Assembly: GCA_023055425.1 (NCBI GenBank)
Contig: JALGPY010000003.1
Location: forward strand, 70,230,991 to 70,294,990
Source: Linanthus parryae
Lineage: Eukaryota > Streptophyta > Magnoliopsida > Ericales > Polemoniaceae
DNA length: 64,000 bases
Direction: 5' to 3'
The position numbers and the translations under genes were made by a program. The stretch's first letter is position 1. The number at the start of each line of letters is the position of its first letter. Under the pieces are notes generated by a model. The model was given only the letters and a program-made list of their open reading frames with translations, did not search any database and was not told the origin of the DNA. Shown piece by piece: positions 23,974-38,200 of the stretch.

Positions 23974-25632
23974 GGGTATTCAACATAATAGGATTATGCA
24001 AAGTTTGTGACGTTTAACTATATTCAACAAGGATTTAAATTGTCAAATATAGCTCCCACTATTTTACTACGGATTAATAACCCTCAAGATTCTAATGCGG
24101 AAAATATTCATATATTTTCTAGTGGGCCAAGATCCATGTTTCATCTCCTTATGAGCTTGCTTTGGCAAGTCACCCATAATTTAACTACTTTAGGTAGGAA
24201 CAATTCCAATTGCATCCCTTATGCAACTCTTGGTTCAATTGGGCAAATAACTCCTTATCTATCCATCCATATGGATAATCCCAATTGATTGCCTCTAGGT
24301 TTCTTAATCATATTAATAGCCCAGTTGTGTTCAACCTCTTATCTAAACAATTGCACATTGTTACGTGCCATCGCATTCCATCATTATGAACCAAGTCGCC
24401 CTGTTTTGGCACGCACGAACTTGATAAATAATGATGATCATGAGTGTTTAAATAACGAGAAGGCAAGAACACAATATTTGAATTTTGAGGGATTTTAAAT
24501 TTAATTTTAATTGTTTTGTTGATCAAAATCAACTAATCTATCTATTTGAGTTTGGGCACAACTCCAAATAATAGATCCGGGTTGTCTAATTGTCTTATTA
24601 TCCAAATTGCATGCATCATCCATACACCAACCACACAATAATAAGACAATAAAATAAACAACCACAAAACAGAAATTAAACGTGATGTGGATATGGCCTT
24701 TTCTAGACTAAGATAATTCCAAGCCAATGGAATTATCTATGAACCCTAAAACAAACACATCTCCATGCGTCTTGGTCTTTTGGTCCATCCTTCATAGTCA
24801 TGTGGAATACTCCATTCTCCATGCTCCATCTTTTGTGGCTTCTTTGGCTTTGGGCTTCTTTTCTTCAATCTTGGCTAACAATCTACTTTATCTAGCACTA
24901 GCTAACTTCTATACTTAATAAAATAAATCTCACAAGTTGAGAAAAAAATGGCACGCAGGCCATAAAACCCTAATTAATTATTACAATTAATTGATCAGCT
25001 CGCAGGCCGTAAACCAAACCACAAAATTAAACATCCACATCAAACCACATCCTAAGGCCATATCCAATCACCATGCAAATTGCACATAAACAGTTAAAAT
25101 CTAATTTTAACGCGCTTGGTCAATTTTAATTGATTTTAGGATATACTAGGGTTAAAACGGTCCATGGGCCCAACAATTCAATTGCCCGGGCCCAAAAAGG
25201 TGAACCGCAAGGCTCTAGGGCCGGCCGGCCCCTAGCCCACGTGGCTAGGCCGCGGGCTAGGGCTGCCCCGCCCCTTAGGGCGGCCTTGCTTGGGCGGCAA
25301 GCAAGGAGGGGCGGTCCCCTAGGGGGGCCGAACCTCCTTTGGGAGTTGTTTCCAAAACAACTCCCTTGCTTGGTGCCCAAGTTTGGTTGTTTCCTTGTAT
25401 GGAAAGAACTCCTTCTTCCCCAAGGATGCCCAAACCCTAGATCTAAGATCCCAAAATTTCTCAAACTCACTAATTCATGCATCCAATGCAAAAATTAGAT
25501 CTTGTTATGATATATTATTGACAAATTGCATCCCATGCTTGATTTGTCTTGTTTTACGCGATAAACAATCAATTTAAGGTGTAAAACAACTAAAACGTAA
25601 CACATAAACCACGTTTATGCTCTACGACCTGT

Positions 25633-25645
25633 GACTCTGATACCA
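25633..25645 (-). other. Primer-binding site of the 19049-27210 element
   Basis: The minus strand reads 'tggtatcagagtc', one base from the 5' LTR, matching the initiator-methionine tRNA 3' end used by most plant Copia elements except for the last bases. This fixes the element's orientation. Confidence 0.9.
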
Positions 25646-25646
25646 C

Positions 25647-27210
25647 TGTAGGGTTTTGATTCATGGATTGCACAACGGAAGCATAAACAAACATAAAACC
25701 ATGCAAAACCCTCCAAGGATCACAAGTCAAGAGACATAACGATGGTAAGGGTTAGAAATCATAAACACACCTTTGGGTTCTCCTTGATGACTTCAAACGC
25801 GAATAGTGTCACGTCTCTACGGTTGATCCACGCCTAGAGGTGAGATCTAGATCCTCCAAATCCATGTGCTAGCTAGGAAGAATGGAGGAGGAAGAAGAAA
25901 TCGCCAACAATGGGGTGCCAAAGGTGGGGCGGCACCCTTTGGGCCGACGGGTAGGGGGCGGCAATCCCCAAGGGGTTTCGGCCCTCTATTGGGACTTGCT
26001 CTCTCCTTGCTTTATTCTCTCTTTTATTCTATCATATAGATGTGTGGTGTGTGTAGAGAGAAAAATAAGCTAGGAGTGTTCTTTATATAGTCCAACAACT
26101 CCTTGTCCTACTACATAAAGAACCCCTCCTAATCCTACTCAAGTTCGGATTAGTCCCTTTTGCAAAATCGTCCTTATCATGTCAATACATGGATTAGTTC
26201 TATTGGCAAATTAATCCTAATCATGTCCCTACATGAATTAGGCCACCTTGGCATATCCTAATCATGTCTATACATGGATTAGTCCAACTTGCATATTAGT
26301 CCTACTAAGTTAGCAAGTTGTTGCGATTTGATCCTTTAAATTAATTAATCATATTAATTAATTATTTCCCATGTCTAGTTCACCCCTATATGGCGTGTGA
26401 CCCCATAGGTTCTATTTAGTTGGTAGTAACAATTTACTAATATGGAGCGGCCTCTAGCAAGACATCCATTCTAGCCAACAAATAGAATAGTCATCATGAC
26501 AAACCTTGTGCAAGTAATTGTCTCATCCCTTTGTCTCAATATCCGGATTGGACACAAGACATACAAGTCACACTCGTATATCCAATCCATAGTTTCTCGA
26601 TCCTGGGAATAGCCTTATTCGTGCAAATAACATCAATATCCCATATTGACTTATTTGAGTCTGGCCAGACATTTTATAAGCACTATCCCTCGAGTGGCCT
26701 AGGATATTTGCTCCCTTTATGTGGGAGGGACAAATTCTATCTACGTCCACTACGATCTCTAAGCTTGCTTCTTATTGTATCCAGTACACGCCTTTATAAC
26801 TACCCAGTTACGGTGTAGCGTTTAACGCTACCAAGATCACAATAATCAACAACTAGATAATCTAGTGACTTCAAGTCTAAGGATGACAATACCATTGCAC
26901 CGCGAGAAGCGCTTGTGACTTAACATAACGTGTATGTAGCCTTCTCGGAGATGGGTCAATCCAGTATGCCATTACTCCTAATGCATACCCATGTGTTGGA
27001 TCATGATATCTCCATATCAATCCAACCCCATACTAGTCTATAGATGATTGTCCCATTAATCATTATAATTGACTAGGGATATTTAACAATATAACACTTA
27101 TATTCTAAGGACTTCATTCATGTTAACATATCTCCATATCGATAACATAATGAATCGTAAATCCATAAATGTCACAATTAATTGATTTCCTCTAGGGCAC
27201 AATTCCAACA
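25647..27210 (-). repeat. 5' LTR of the 19049-27210 Angela-type element
   Basis: About 1564 bp, nearly identical to 19049-20613. Differences counted by eye are single substitutions and one single-base indel, about twelve in all. The LTR carries the minus-strand TATA word at 26081-26089. Confidence 0.93.
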
Positions 27211-27215
27211 CTTGG

Positions 27216-28697
27216 CAGTATGTTGGGGTTCGGGTTTTGGCTAGTCATAAACCTGTCTAGTATCTGTTTCAATGCGGTAATGGCCGGTGTTGGCGTAGGT
27301 CTTGGGTCTTCTCCAAAAGATTGGTGAAGGAAGTGAAGTGGGATTTTAGGTTGAGAAGAATTATAAGGGGTTGGTCATGGTTTTCAGGGATCGCCGTCGT
27401 GGAGGTCCAGAACAGGCAATTTGCGAAGAAATTAGACGGGTTTATATAATTGGAGTATGCGAGCCATGTGAGTTTCCCATGATGGTTTATGAATACGCAC
27501 TGACTCCTGGAGGTGAGGCGGTGGGGGAAGAAACATACTAGAAGTTGGCAAGTTTAGAGTAGTTTGCACTGCTAGGATCTCTCTAGCGACTCGATAATTT
27601 CGTTGTGTATTTACAGCCGATATGTTAGATTGTTAGCCATAACTTTTTTTATTTGGTTTCATTGGGTCTGTATAGTAGCTCCTAGAGGTTAAATAGCAAC
27701 CACTGTTAGTTCAACGGTGTTTCTTGGATCTTGATCCAACGACAGATATGGGTTTTGTGTATATTTGTTTCTGGTGAGTCCTTTTTCTTCGACCATTGCG
27801 TGTGTTTAGAGTTACTTGATTGATAAAGTCCCTTTTTACAAATGTAACCAAGGAAGTGTGATGTTTACTGATCAATTGTGTTCAAATGGTTACTATCCAA
27901 CAAGTAATTAACAGGGACGAAGTACATGAATGGAAACAGAGATATCTAGAAGCAAATGGGATGAAAATAATCCAAGTGTGCAATAGAAGAGAGAGTTTTG
28001 TGTGGGGAATTCTAGCAATCAGTACGTACGTGGTTGTACGGTCGTAGTGTACAGTTTGCAGGAATGGACTCTTCTATATAAACTAGTCCCATTTAGGTCC
28101 GCCAATGGGATTATGGGGCTATATGGAGACGTACAACCCTGTGTGAGGCGGCTGTGATCTCGGAAGTTCTAACCGTTGATATCAGACAAGTATATAAAGA
28201 CGATCGTACGAAGCCTCCTTCAAAGCATACCAGGGTCGCAGATGTGACAGAAACCATATCCGACAAGCCTTATTCTAGTCCGGTTCTCGTACGAGCTGCA
28301 ATCTGCGATGGGACCCTACATCATGGTCCCCATGCGTTGTCATGATGTGATCTGGTATGCACGGAGCACCGTAGGACTACCAGCTGTGAGCTGCTGATAG
28401 ATCCACGCTGCGGAACCAGACTATGTTTTGGACAACCTACAATGTTAATAGCATATTTTGCTGGGATCTTGTTATAATTGCACTTCATAACAAAAAAAGT
28501 TAAGGCATTCATTCTCCGTCTTCTTTCAAATTTTCACTACAAAATGAAGGCATCCAAAACCTATTTTCTTTCATATCTTCACCAAGAAAATCGACTCCAC
28601 CTTGGGGAGATTCTACTGCATCCTGGTGGGGGATACAATGGTTTCAAAGGCGTTGGATATTTAGCTCACCGGTATTTCAAGACAACCCCATACCTTC
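27216..28697. other. Intergenic region between two transposon blocks
   Basis: No gene recognised. Short open frames such as 28154-28345 have no motif I know. The left edge continues the sequence interrupted at 19048. The right edge meets the outer MITE of the nested stack. Confidence 0.5.
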
Positions 28698-28786
28698 TTA
28701 GAGCATCTCCAACCCCTCATCGGCAGGGGATGACAAGGTGTGAACGAAAATTGGGACCATATCCAACCCCACATGGGAAGGGTGGG

Positions 28787-31700
28787 TGTTGGAAATATGC
28801 CCTAGAGGCAATCTATTTCTTGTGACAATTATGGATTTACTATTCATTATGTTATCGATATGGAGATATGTCAAACACGAATGAAGTCTTTAGAATATAA
28901 ATGTTATATTCTTAAATATCCCTAGTCAATTATATTGATTGACATGACAATCAACTATATACTAGTATGGGTTGGATTGATATGAAGATATCACGATCCA
29001 ACACATGGGTATGCATTAGGGGTAATGGCATACTGGATTGACCCACAACGAGAAGGCTTGACCCACAACGAGAAGGCTACATACAAGTTATGTAAAGTCA
29101 CAAGTGCTTCTCGTAGTGACAACGGTATTGTCATCCTTAGAATTGAAGTCACTAGATCCTCTAGTTGTGGAGTGTAGTGTTTTGATATCGTCAAACGCTA
29201 CACCGTAACTGGGTAGTAAAAAAGGCGTATATTGGACACAATAGGAAGCAATATTAGAGATGGTAGTGATGAAGATAGAATTTGTTCCTCCTACATAACG
29301 GGAGCAAATATCCACGGGTCACTCGAGGGATAGTTCTTATAAAATGTATGGCCAGATTCAGATAAATCAATATGGGATATTAATATTATTTTCATGGATA
29401 AGACTATTCCCATGATCGAGAAACTATGGATTGGATATACGAGTGTGACTTGTACGTCTCGTGTCCAATCCGGATATAGAGATAAAGGGATGAGACAATA
29501 CTTTCACAAGGTTTGTCGGATTACTGACTATTTCCATTAGTTGGGTGGCATGGATGTGTTGCAAGACACCTTTCCATGTTAATAATCGTTACTACCAACT
29601 ACGTAGAAACCTATGGGGTCACACGCCATATGGATTAAACTAGACTTTGGAATTAAATAATATGATAATTAAAAAGAAGGATCAATACGCAACCACTTGC
29701 AAACTTAGTAGGACTAATTTTCAAGGTGTTCTAATCCATGTATATACATGATTAAGATTTATAAAGGTGGACTAATCCATGTATAGACATGATTATGACT
29801 AGTTTACAAGATTGACTAATCCATGTATGGACATGATTAGGAGAGGAGCTAATATGTAGTTAAACAGGAGCTGTTGGACTATATAAAGGATACTCCTAGC
29901 TTTTTTTCTCACTAATTATCATAACACACATTGAGTGAGAGAAAACAAAGCAAGGAGAGAGATAAAGACAAGCCTAGGCCGAAGCCTAGACCCGTCCACC
30001 CCCTATGAAACGACCCGGGATCTCGGTTCAGGGTTAACGCGACAATCGATAACCAAAAGTAGATTATTAACTATTAAGTTTACATTTCGGTTAAAGTACA
30101 TAACAAAATTTCGATAATAAGTACAATTTAAAACATAAAATTTGTGATCTACTAAGTGATCTAAGTTAAGCTATACTTCTTCGTCTCGTTCCAGCGTTCC
30201 CATCCCCCACTTTGATTGACGACCTGCGGTTTTAAAATGGCAAAAGCCGACGCAGTTTTGAAGAAATTGATCAGTAAAAACTGAGTAAATACACACTACG
30301 ACATGTAAAGCAACGAGTGGCACGGAAGCATGAGTTGAAACAAATCAGAAGATTTAAACAGTAAAACTATCATATTGGAGAATTTGGATCAACTTGAAGT
30401 AACCGAGTAACAAAAACCTCTCAATTTAATAACATTGAGAAACCACGAGTAGTTGGTAAAATATCCAGAGTAAACAAGTTCATTTGAACTAATAACGATA
30501 GTAGTTCATGAGTAGCCAAGATTTACAATTCATTCCAATCGATTAGGGCATATCAAGAGCCACAAACAACATTACTAAGTAGTCAATTTTTAATTTCGAC
30601 TTCAATCAACAATTTAATTTAGCTGAGGCGTGTCAAGAGCCACCAGCAGGATCGATGTAAACAGAGGGATCACGAAATAATCACTAAGGGTTCCTTCTAG
30701 GGTCTATCAAACCCTATTTCACCCGAGCGTTAAGGGAGCCCATTCGTCAACCCCGCTCACAACATTAGCTAAAAGGCCTTAAGTGTCGACACCCCTATAC
30801 CGTAGTGACCCTTACAAGTATAAGTAGCACTCTATAGCTCTATAAATCCCTTGGCCTCAGTATCTTGATACATTTTGGCTCATCGGGGGCGGATTTTTGA
30901 ACATTGACGTTCTATCCAATAATAAGAAGCATTGCTTCAATGGTCTTAGCCATAAGAAAATGGAGGATCGCTTGACGCCTCCCTTTAATAACAGTACTCT
31001 GTACATCGTCCTAAGTCTATTAGAGGTATTTTATTTCTTCTCTTTCACATAAACATAATCAGAATATCAACATTTCACAAGTAATTTCTGAGAGTTCTTA
31101 AAGGAGATGAATAGAATAGTTTAACAACATTCGAGTGGAAAACATGCATTCTCAGACTTTTTCATATAACAAGCATTCATTTGAAACATCGAACGCATAC
31201 GCACATTTTGATATGAAAAGGTCGTACATATGTACTTACCACTGAGATGAAGCACAATTAAAAGCAAGAAACTAAGCCTAGCACTCCGACGACAACCGCT
31301 CTCTCCTACGGGGTCGATGTCTACAATCACACGTATGACGTACTAGTTATAACCAATTTACACATGCATAATAACAGTGAAAACCTACATGTCACATAGT
31401 CCTATATGTCACTAATGAACATATAAGATGTTTAATTATCAAAATAATTCCAACAAAACACCTAGAAGTTCAAAAATTCAAGTTTTCTAAAAAATGTGAA
31501 ACTATAATTCTGGACAGAATTGTAGCTCTGATTTTGGAGCCATATTTACAATATCAAATCATCTCCTAAAATTTTGAAATTAATTTATGATGAACCTACA
31601 TGTGTCTACTTTCAGAAACATCAAGAAAATCATGCATAGCTATTATAAAACTCAAGTTACAAAAATAACAAACACTGCTATGCAGAGAAGAGTTTTGCAA

Positions 31701-33671
31701 ACACTTTCAACTTTGCAAAGGGATTACAACCACTTGGAGAATATAAATAAAGCTCATATTCTCCAGAATGAATCCCCTATGTGTCTACTTTAATCACAAG
31801 AAAGATGAGATGCCATAGGTTTCTGAAAATGAGTTTTTTAATAAAAATGGCAAGATTGGTACTGAAACAGAGTTTCAGAAAACATGCAACTTAAAATGAG
31901 CATACCTCCCTAACAAAAATGGCTATGGAGTTGGTTTTTTTCTCAAAATGACCAACTATGAGTCTAGTTTCAAAATATGAAAGAGTTAAAAATTTCACAG
32001 ATACAAAATTTGGAGATAATATACGTTTTTCACAAACTGGTTAGATTGTGTCAATATGCATTTTTCTCAAAAATCAACAAGTTTGGTTCAAACGATACAT
32101 GCAACTTATGGAGACTTGATTTTCACACAAATAACATCATTTTAGGCATGAAGTAAGATTTTTCACATGCTCTTGACACAAATGATCAAAATTTTCTTGA
32201 CATGCAAGTGCAACTACCAAGAAATTTACAAAGTGCATATGGGTTTGAGTGCGAGTTTCATGAAATAGTCAAGATTTTGGAGTCAATCACATGATCTAAC
32301 CATGGAAATGAAGAATCAAGCATGTAGATGAAGAAAACTAATGTGAAATTTCATCAATCAAAGAAAAACATAAACATGCATGTATAAATTCAAGACTAGA
32401 AGGAAGATTTACCCCAAGATTCAAGAAATTGGAGAGAAATGGTGAAATTGGGCTTCAATCCATGAGTAGAATGGTGGAATAACCCCCCTCCATGATGATA
32501 TTAAGGTGGGACTCAAGTTTTTCATGATTTGAGACCATAAAATTGAGTTTTGATGAAGTTTTTGTGAAGTCAACACCCAGAAACGGGCATGGAGTTTTGA
32601 GAGAGAGAAAAGAGCTTGTGTGAATGCTCTTGAAGAGAAAAACATGTGAAGAATTGTGGAAGAAAGAAATGGGGTTGATGGTGGAGGTTGGTGGTGAAAA
32701 ATCTCCCAAAAAAAGTTGATACAAAGTGAAGGTAGTAATGAGAGGTTGATGGGGATGGGAGATAGAAGAAAAAAAATGATTGAATATAATGGGTGTAGTG
32801 TTCTTGATGTATTAATAGAGCAAAATGTGAGATGCTTGTAAAAAACATCTCCATATTTTTAGTAGAGTTGACCAAAAATAATTGAGGGGGAACTTGATTA
32901 TAAATAATCAATAGATGAATTGCTAGTCGGGGTAAAAAAAAAATATAATATTGATAAATGAGAGGTTTCTTTGTGAAAACTAAAAGTTGATGGGTGAAAA
33001 TATAATTTTCAGATATTAACTATCACATACAAGTTAATTTTCATAAATTACAAAATCGCCAAATAATTTAAAATAATCCACTTTGTAAATAAATGTCAAA
33101 ATCTAATTATTATTATTTTTGTTAGAAAATTACAAGTATCTCCCACGTATACAAAATGAGTTTCCTATCGTATTATCCAAGTTTTCAAAACTACAAAATA
33201 AGCCCAAAATATAAAATATATATCATCGTAGATGTCAAATGACACAATTATATTTTAAAACTAAGAAGAAGTCAAGGAAAATTTTGAAATGTAAATTTCT
33301 TAAAATTCTCAAATATTTTTCGAAATTACTAAATAACCCCAACTAAAATACGGGGTATTACACCCTACCCGTGTGCTGTCGGCCACAAGAGGCGGGCCAG
33401 CCCTCGTTTTGCGTGATCGTAATACTTCTTCTTCCTTCATCCACCGTTACTAGCACAAGACGTGGAGGAATCTAGATCTTGATCCTAGGCGTGGACTAGC
33501 CGTAGAGACGCGAACACTATTTTGCGTTTGAAGTCATCCAAGGAGACAAACAAGGTAATTGTTACTAAATCCTTTACTATCGTTATGATGCCTCATCCTG
33601 TGATCCTTGGAGGGTCTTGTGCGGATCTTAATTATTGCTTTCTGATGCGTAATCCGTTATAAAACCCAACA
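28787..33671 (+). repeat. 5' LTR of the 28787-53189 element, interrupted
   Basis: The LTR proper is 28787-30005 plus 33368-33671 (about 1.52 kb), matching the family's LTR length once the inserted solo LTR is removed. A TATA word lies at 29880-29888. A 20-bp unit around 'cccacaacgagaaggc' (29041-29076) is duplicated here but single in the 3' LTR. Confidence 0.88.
30006..33362 (-). mobile_element. Solo LTR of a Gypsy (Tekay-like) retrotransposon
   Basis: A perfect 5-bp duplication CCCTA (30001-30005 and 33363-33367) brackets 3357 bp with TG...CA ends and no coding capacity. On the minus strand it begins 'tgtaataccccgtattttag', the terminus type seen in Tekay/Del chromovirus LTRs, and ends 'cgggtcgtttca'. 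No primer-binding site or polypurine tract follows either end, so only one LTR remains, the expected product of recombination between two LTRs. The family assignment rests on the terminus alone. Confidence 0.75.
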
Positions 33672-33672
33672 G

Positions 33673-33685
33673 TGGTATCAGAGCC
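33673..33685 (+). other. Primer-binding site of the 28787-53189 element
   Basis: 'tggtatcagagcc' lies one base after the 5' LTR, complementary to initiator tRNA-Met. It is an intact site although the coding region is dead. Confidence 0.92.
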
Positions 33686-35279
33686 ACAGGTCGTAGAGCA
33701 TAACATAGTGTATGTGTTACGGTTATGTCAATTTTACACTTTAATAATTGTTTCGCGTAAAAAGGACAAATTATGTAGAAATTAGTGAATTTGGATCACG
33801 TAGGATGTGAAATTTTGGATCTAGAGAACTAGGGTTTGGGCACAAGTTGGAAAAAAGGGGTTTTTCCAATTTGGAAACAACTAAACTTGGGCAACAAGGG
33901 AATTAGTTGGTTTGGAAACAACCTCTTGGAGGGTTCCTCCCCCTTGGGACCCCCCCCCCCCTTCTTCCTTGCCGTCCAATCAATCCACGACCTAGGGGAT
34001 CGGGCCGGCCTAGCGCGTGCCTTGGCCGCATGTGGCTTAAGCCGTCGGCCCAAGGCCTTATGGCTGTCCTTTAGGGGCTCGACCATAGTGATGGTGGACC
34101 CTCTTAGACCGTTTTGACCCTATCATGTCCAAAATAAACTAAAATTAATCAAGCGCGTTAAAATTCTATTTAACTGTTTATGTGCTATTCACATGGTGAT
34201 TGGATATGACCTTAGATGTGGATGTTGTGAATGTTTAATTTTTGTGGTTTTTTTTACGGCCTGCGAGCCGGTAAAATTAATGTAATGGTTAATTAGATTT
34301 TACGGCCTGCGAGCCGGTCTTCTTCTCAATTTGAGAGATCTTTTTAGCTAGTATTAGATAGAATATATAATAGCCAAGACATGGAGAAGAAGCCTAAAGA
34401 ATTAAAGAACCACGAGACGGAGCATTCCACAAGGCTAAGGAGCATGGAGCATTCAACATGCTTTGGAGCATGGACCAAAAGATGGAGGCAAATGGAGATG
34501 AGCTTGCTGTTTTTAGGGTTCATAGATATTCTCATTGGCTTGAGAATGTCTTAGTCTAGGAGGCCATATCCATGTCACGTTTTTATTTTTATCTTTTGTG
34601 GTTGTTTATTTATTGTCTTATTATTTATTGTCCGTGTATGGATGATGCATGTAAAATTGATAATAAGATAATTAACAACCCGAATATTTTTATTTGGGAT
34701 TGCCCAACCCGAATAAGTAGATCAGTTGATATGGATCAACAAAATAATTAAAATGGAAAGAAAATCTCTCAAATTTAAATATTGTTTTTTGTCTTTTCGT
34801 TACTCAAAACTCATCATAGTCATCATTCATCAAGCTCGTTCATTCCAAAGCAAAGCGACTTGATTCATCATGATGTGATGCGATGCCACAAGCAAGTAAT
34901 GTGCAATTGTTGGAGTAAGAGGTTGGATACAACTAGGTGATTCTAATGGCATTAAAAGCCTAGAGGCAACCAATTGGGATTCTCTATGGGGATAGATAAA
35001 TAAGGAGTTATTTGTCCAATTGAACCAAGATTTGCATGGGGATGCAATAGAATTTTTTCCTACCTAAATAACTAATTTTGGGTGACTTGCCAAAGCAAGC
35101 TAAAAAATAAGTGAAATATGGATCTTAGCCCACTAGAAAATATAATAATATTTTCCGAATTAATATGGAGGGTTATTAATTCAAGAAAAATAGTGGGAGC
35201 TATGTTTGACAATTTAAGTCCTTGCTAAATATAGTTATACATCACAATACTTTGCACAATCATTTTGTGTTGGATACCC
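33686..35279 (+). other. Untranslated leader of the 28787-53189 element
   Basis: About 1.6 kb between the primer-binding site and the gag remnant. It aligns with the leader of the 40566-49195 element (for example 'tgcgagccggt', 'aagcgcgttaaaatt', 'gaatatcttagtctaggagg') and in antisense with 23974-25632. It encodes nothing recognisable. Confidence 0.7.
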
Positions 35280-38200
35280 ATGGCATTAAACAAACAAAAC
35301 GCGACTTTATATCCTTAAGAAGGACAAGCTGTGTGGAATCTATTTTCTAGACTGGTATAAATTTGAGAATTATTCTCAAATAAAAGAAAAATATTGTACA
35401 TCGTAGAACATAAAGTTATCTTCTCACTTACTACCAAAACACACTAAAACCTGATGGAAGGAACATCAAATAATATTTATTTGGATGTCACTTGCCTCGT
35501 GTTAGCTTCCATGAACTCTGAGCTTTGGAAGCAAGATGAGAAATATGGAGGCGTATGATATGATCATACATTAAAAGTAGCTCTTTCAAAGAGCGAGCTA
35601 TACATGCAAGGTTTGAAGTGTTGTTCCACTTTGGACTCTCTTGCTTATCACTCGTCATGATCAAGATAGAATGATTTTGGGCTTGCCAAAGCAAGACGAC
35701 TTGATTCATCGAGATATGACGCGATGAAACAAGCTAGTAATGTGTGACTGCTGAAGCAAGAGGTCAACCGCAACTAAGCTGCTTCAATGAGATTGAAAGC
35801 TTAGAGACTGAGATTTATCTATAAGATAGATAAATAATAAGGATTTATTCACCCAATTGGACCAAAAATTGCATTGGGTGCAATTATAGCTTTATTCAAA
35901 GGCGATTTACTTAATACGATTAATAAACTTCTAAACAAAACATTCATAAGGGCTAAGAAAAAACATGTTAATGGTTAACAGCATGGGTAAGGGAAGAAGG
36001 TTTGCGCCGACCCCATAGTTATAAAGCAAGCTCGTTGCTAAAACCAAATTACCTTAAAGTACCATAGGTGGTGTAGTGGAAGAGAGACTACTCAAAGTAC
36101 CTGAAAGGAAATAATAAAGGAATTATGAATTCCAATTTAGGCATTTTTGTTATAGAATTCAATGTGTCTATCTCATTATCATGAGTATATGATACCACAT
36201 GAGGATGTCACGTTTATAAAAATGTGGAGCATCTCAAGAGATGTAGATAATTTGATAAGGAATAAATAACCCTACACGTGGAGCAATGAAGCAAGGGGTT
36301 GCTAAATTAGTCGTAAGAAATTATCATGTATCTATGCCTTCTGAAATTATTCATGAATTAGACAAATGTGATTATGCCGCTGCTATGGGTAGGAGCATTG
36401 TCATAGTTTCTTGTTTGGACAAGAAAGGCTTTTTATCAGAATAAATGACAAATGTTCTCCCATTTATTTTAATAAAATGCATTATTGTAATGCACTCTTG
36501 TCTAATGGATTGTATATCTTTAAATCATGAGAATTCCATCTATAACATTAATACCAAGAGGTTTTTATATTATGATATGAACCTCACTTATCTTTGGCAT
36601 TTTCGTTTAGGCCACATAAAGGAGAGATACATATCTAGGCTCCATATGGATGGATTTCTGGACTCATTTGATTTTAAATCATATGAGACATAAAAGGCTC
36701 AATTTTTGGGCAAAGATATGATCTTTTGGGAATCATACATATTGATGTATTTAAGCCGCTAAGCACAAATGCTAAAGATGGTTTTCAGTACTTCATCATA
36801 TTTACAGATGGCATCTGAGAAATATAGATTTGTGTATCTTATGAAGAAACAAATCAGAATCCTTTGAAGAAGTTCAAGGAATTCACAAATGAAGTAGAGA
36901 ACCAGCTTGGAAAAAGTATTGTGTCTCTGCAATTGGATCGTAGAGGCGTGAGTGCTTAAGCCAATAGTTTGAGCATCTAAAGGAGTATAGGATATGATCC
37001 CAACTCGCTCAACCTAGAAAGCCACATGGGTATGGCATGTCTAAGAGGATAGATCGGACCTTTTTGGACACGGTTCGATACATGTCCAATTTACTTTTTG
37101 GGTCCATTTTCTAATTACAGCAAATTTCGCCCTTGATCTTGTTCCATCTAAATCAATTATGAAAAACACCATATGAGATATGGACTAGGAAGTGTCCTAG
37201 TATGTCATTATAAAGAATTTGGGTTGTGAAGTTTATGTAAATATTTTACAGATAAACTTGGACCCAAGTCGGATAAATGAACTATGTGGAATACCCTGAG
37301 GAAATGAATGATGTTATCTCTACATTCCAATCGAGAACAAGTTGTTTATTGCTCGAACCGATGTGTTTCTAGATAGAGATTATCTCTAAAAGAAATAATG
37401 GGAGTACAGTAGACCTTGAAGGAGTTCAAGAACCACAACAGAACATTGATCCTTTTGATGGAACATGAGCAGGATCACAAGATGTACTGGGGCAACCTAC
37501 TCAGGTAACACGAGAACCTCGTAGGTTAAGTCGGATATGTCAAAAGGCTAGAGAAATATTGATTTCTCATAGCCCATTGATGTGTTCCTCATGTAGATGA
37601 GCCTACAACCTATGAGATGTCCACGAGTGGGCTAAACTCTCAGTGATGGCGTGAAGTAATGAGATACGATATGGAATCCATGTATACCAAAAAATTATGG
37701 ACTTTGGAGGAACCAGCTGAAAGGGTGGGACCCATAAGGTGTTAGTGGTTTATGTGGAAACCAACATGGATGGTAATGAGATTACTTTTAAGGGACAACT
37801 AGTTGGAAAAAAGTTTCTTTTGAGTTCATAGTATATACTATGGCGAGATCTTTTCCCCAATTTTGATGCTTAAATCCATTCGCATCTTGCTTGCAGCAAT
37901 CTGTCTACAGATTGAGTCAAGCTTATTGGATTTGGAATCTTTGGTTAATGATGAAATCAAATGGTTTGATTCCATCAAGAAATAAGATGAAGCTTGTGTT
38001 TATAAGAAGGTTAATGGGAGCACAGTTATATTTCTGGTCTTGTATGTGGAGACATACGAATCGTTGGGAATAATGTATCTACTCTGCAATCTGTTAAATA
38101 TTGGCTAGAGAATTGATTTTTAGACTTAGGCGAAGCAACCTATAAAGATCTATGGATATAAATCGAGAAAGTTGTTCGGCTTGAGTCCAAGTACATGTAG

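Larger units (their letters stand above)
19049..27210 (-). mobile_element. Complete Angela-type Copia element, coding-dead interior
   Basis: The 8.16-kb element is bounded by CTTGG at 19044-19048 and 27211-27215. It has two LTRs of about 1.56 kb with TG...CA ends, a primer-binding site beside the right LTR and a polypurine tract beside the left one, so it reads on the minus strand. The LTR start 'tgttggaattgtgccctaga' matches the Angela/BARE type of plant Copia. The LTRs differ at only about a dozen positions by hand count (roughly 0.8%). The interior aligns in antisense to the elements at 28787-53189 and 40566-49195, but carries stops and frameshifts throughout and has no long gag or pol frame. 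It probably moved using enzymes from another copy. Confidence 0.93.

Noticed and set aside
25126..25498. Overlapping frames of about 120 codons on both strands in GC-rich sequence
   Set aside because: They lie in the non-coding leader of an Angela-type element. High GC removes stops in several frames, and no conserved domain is seen.
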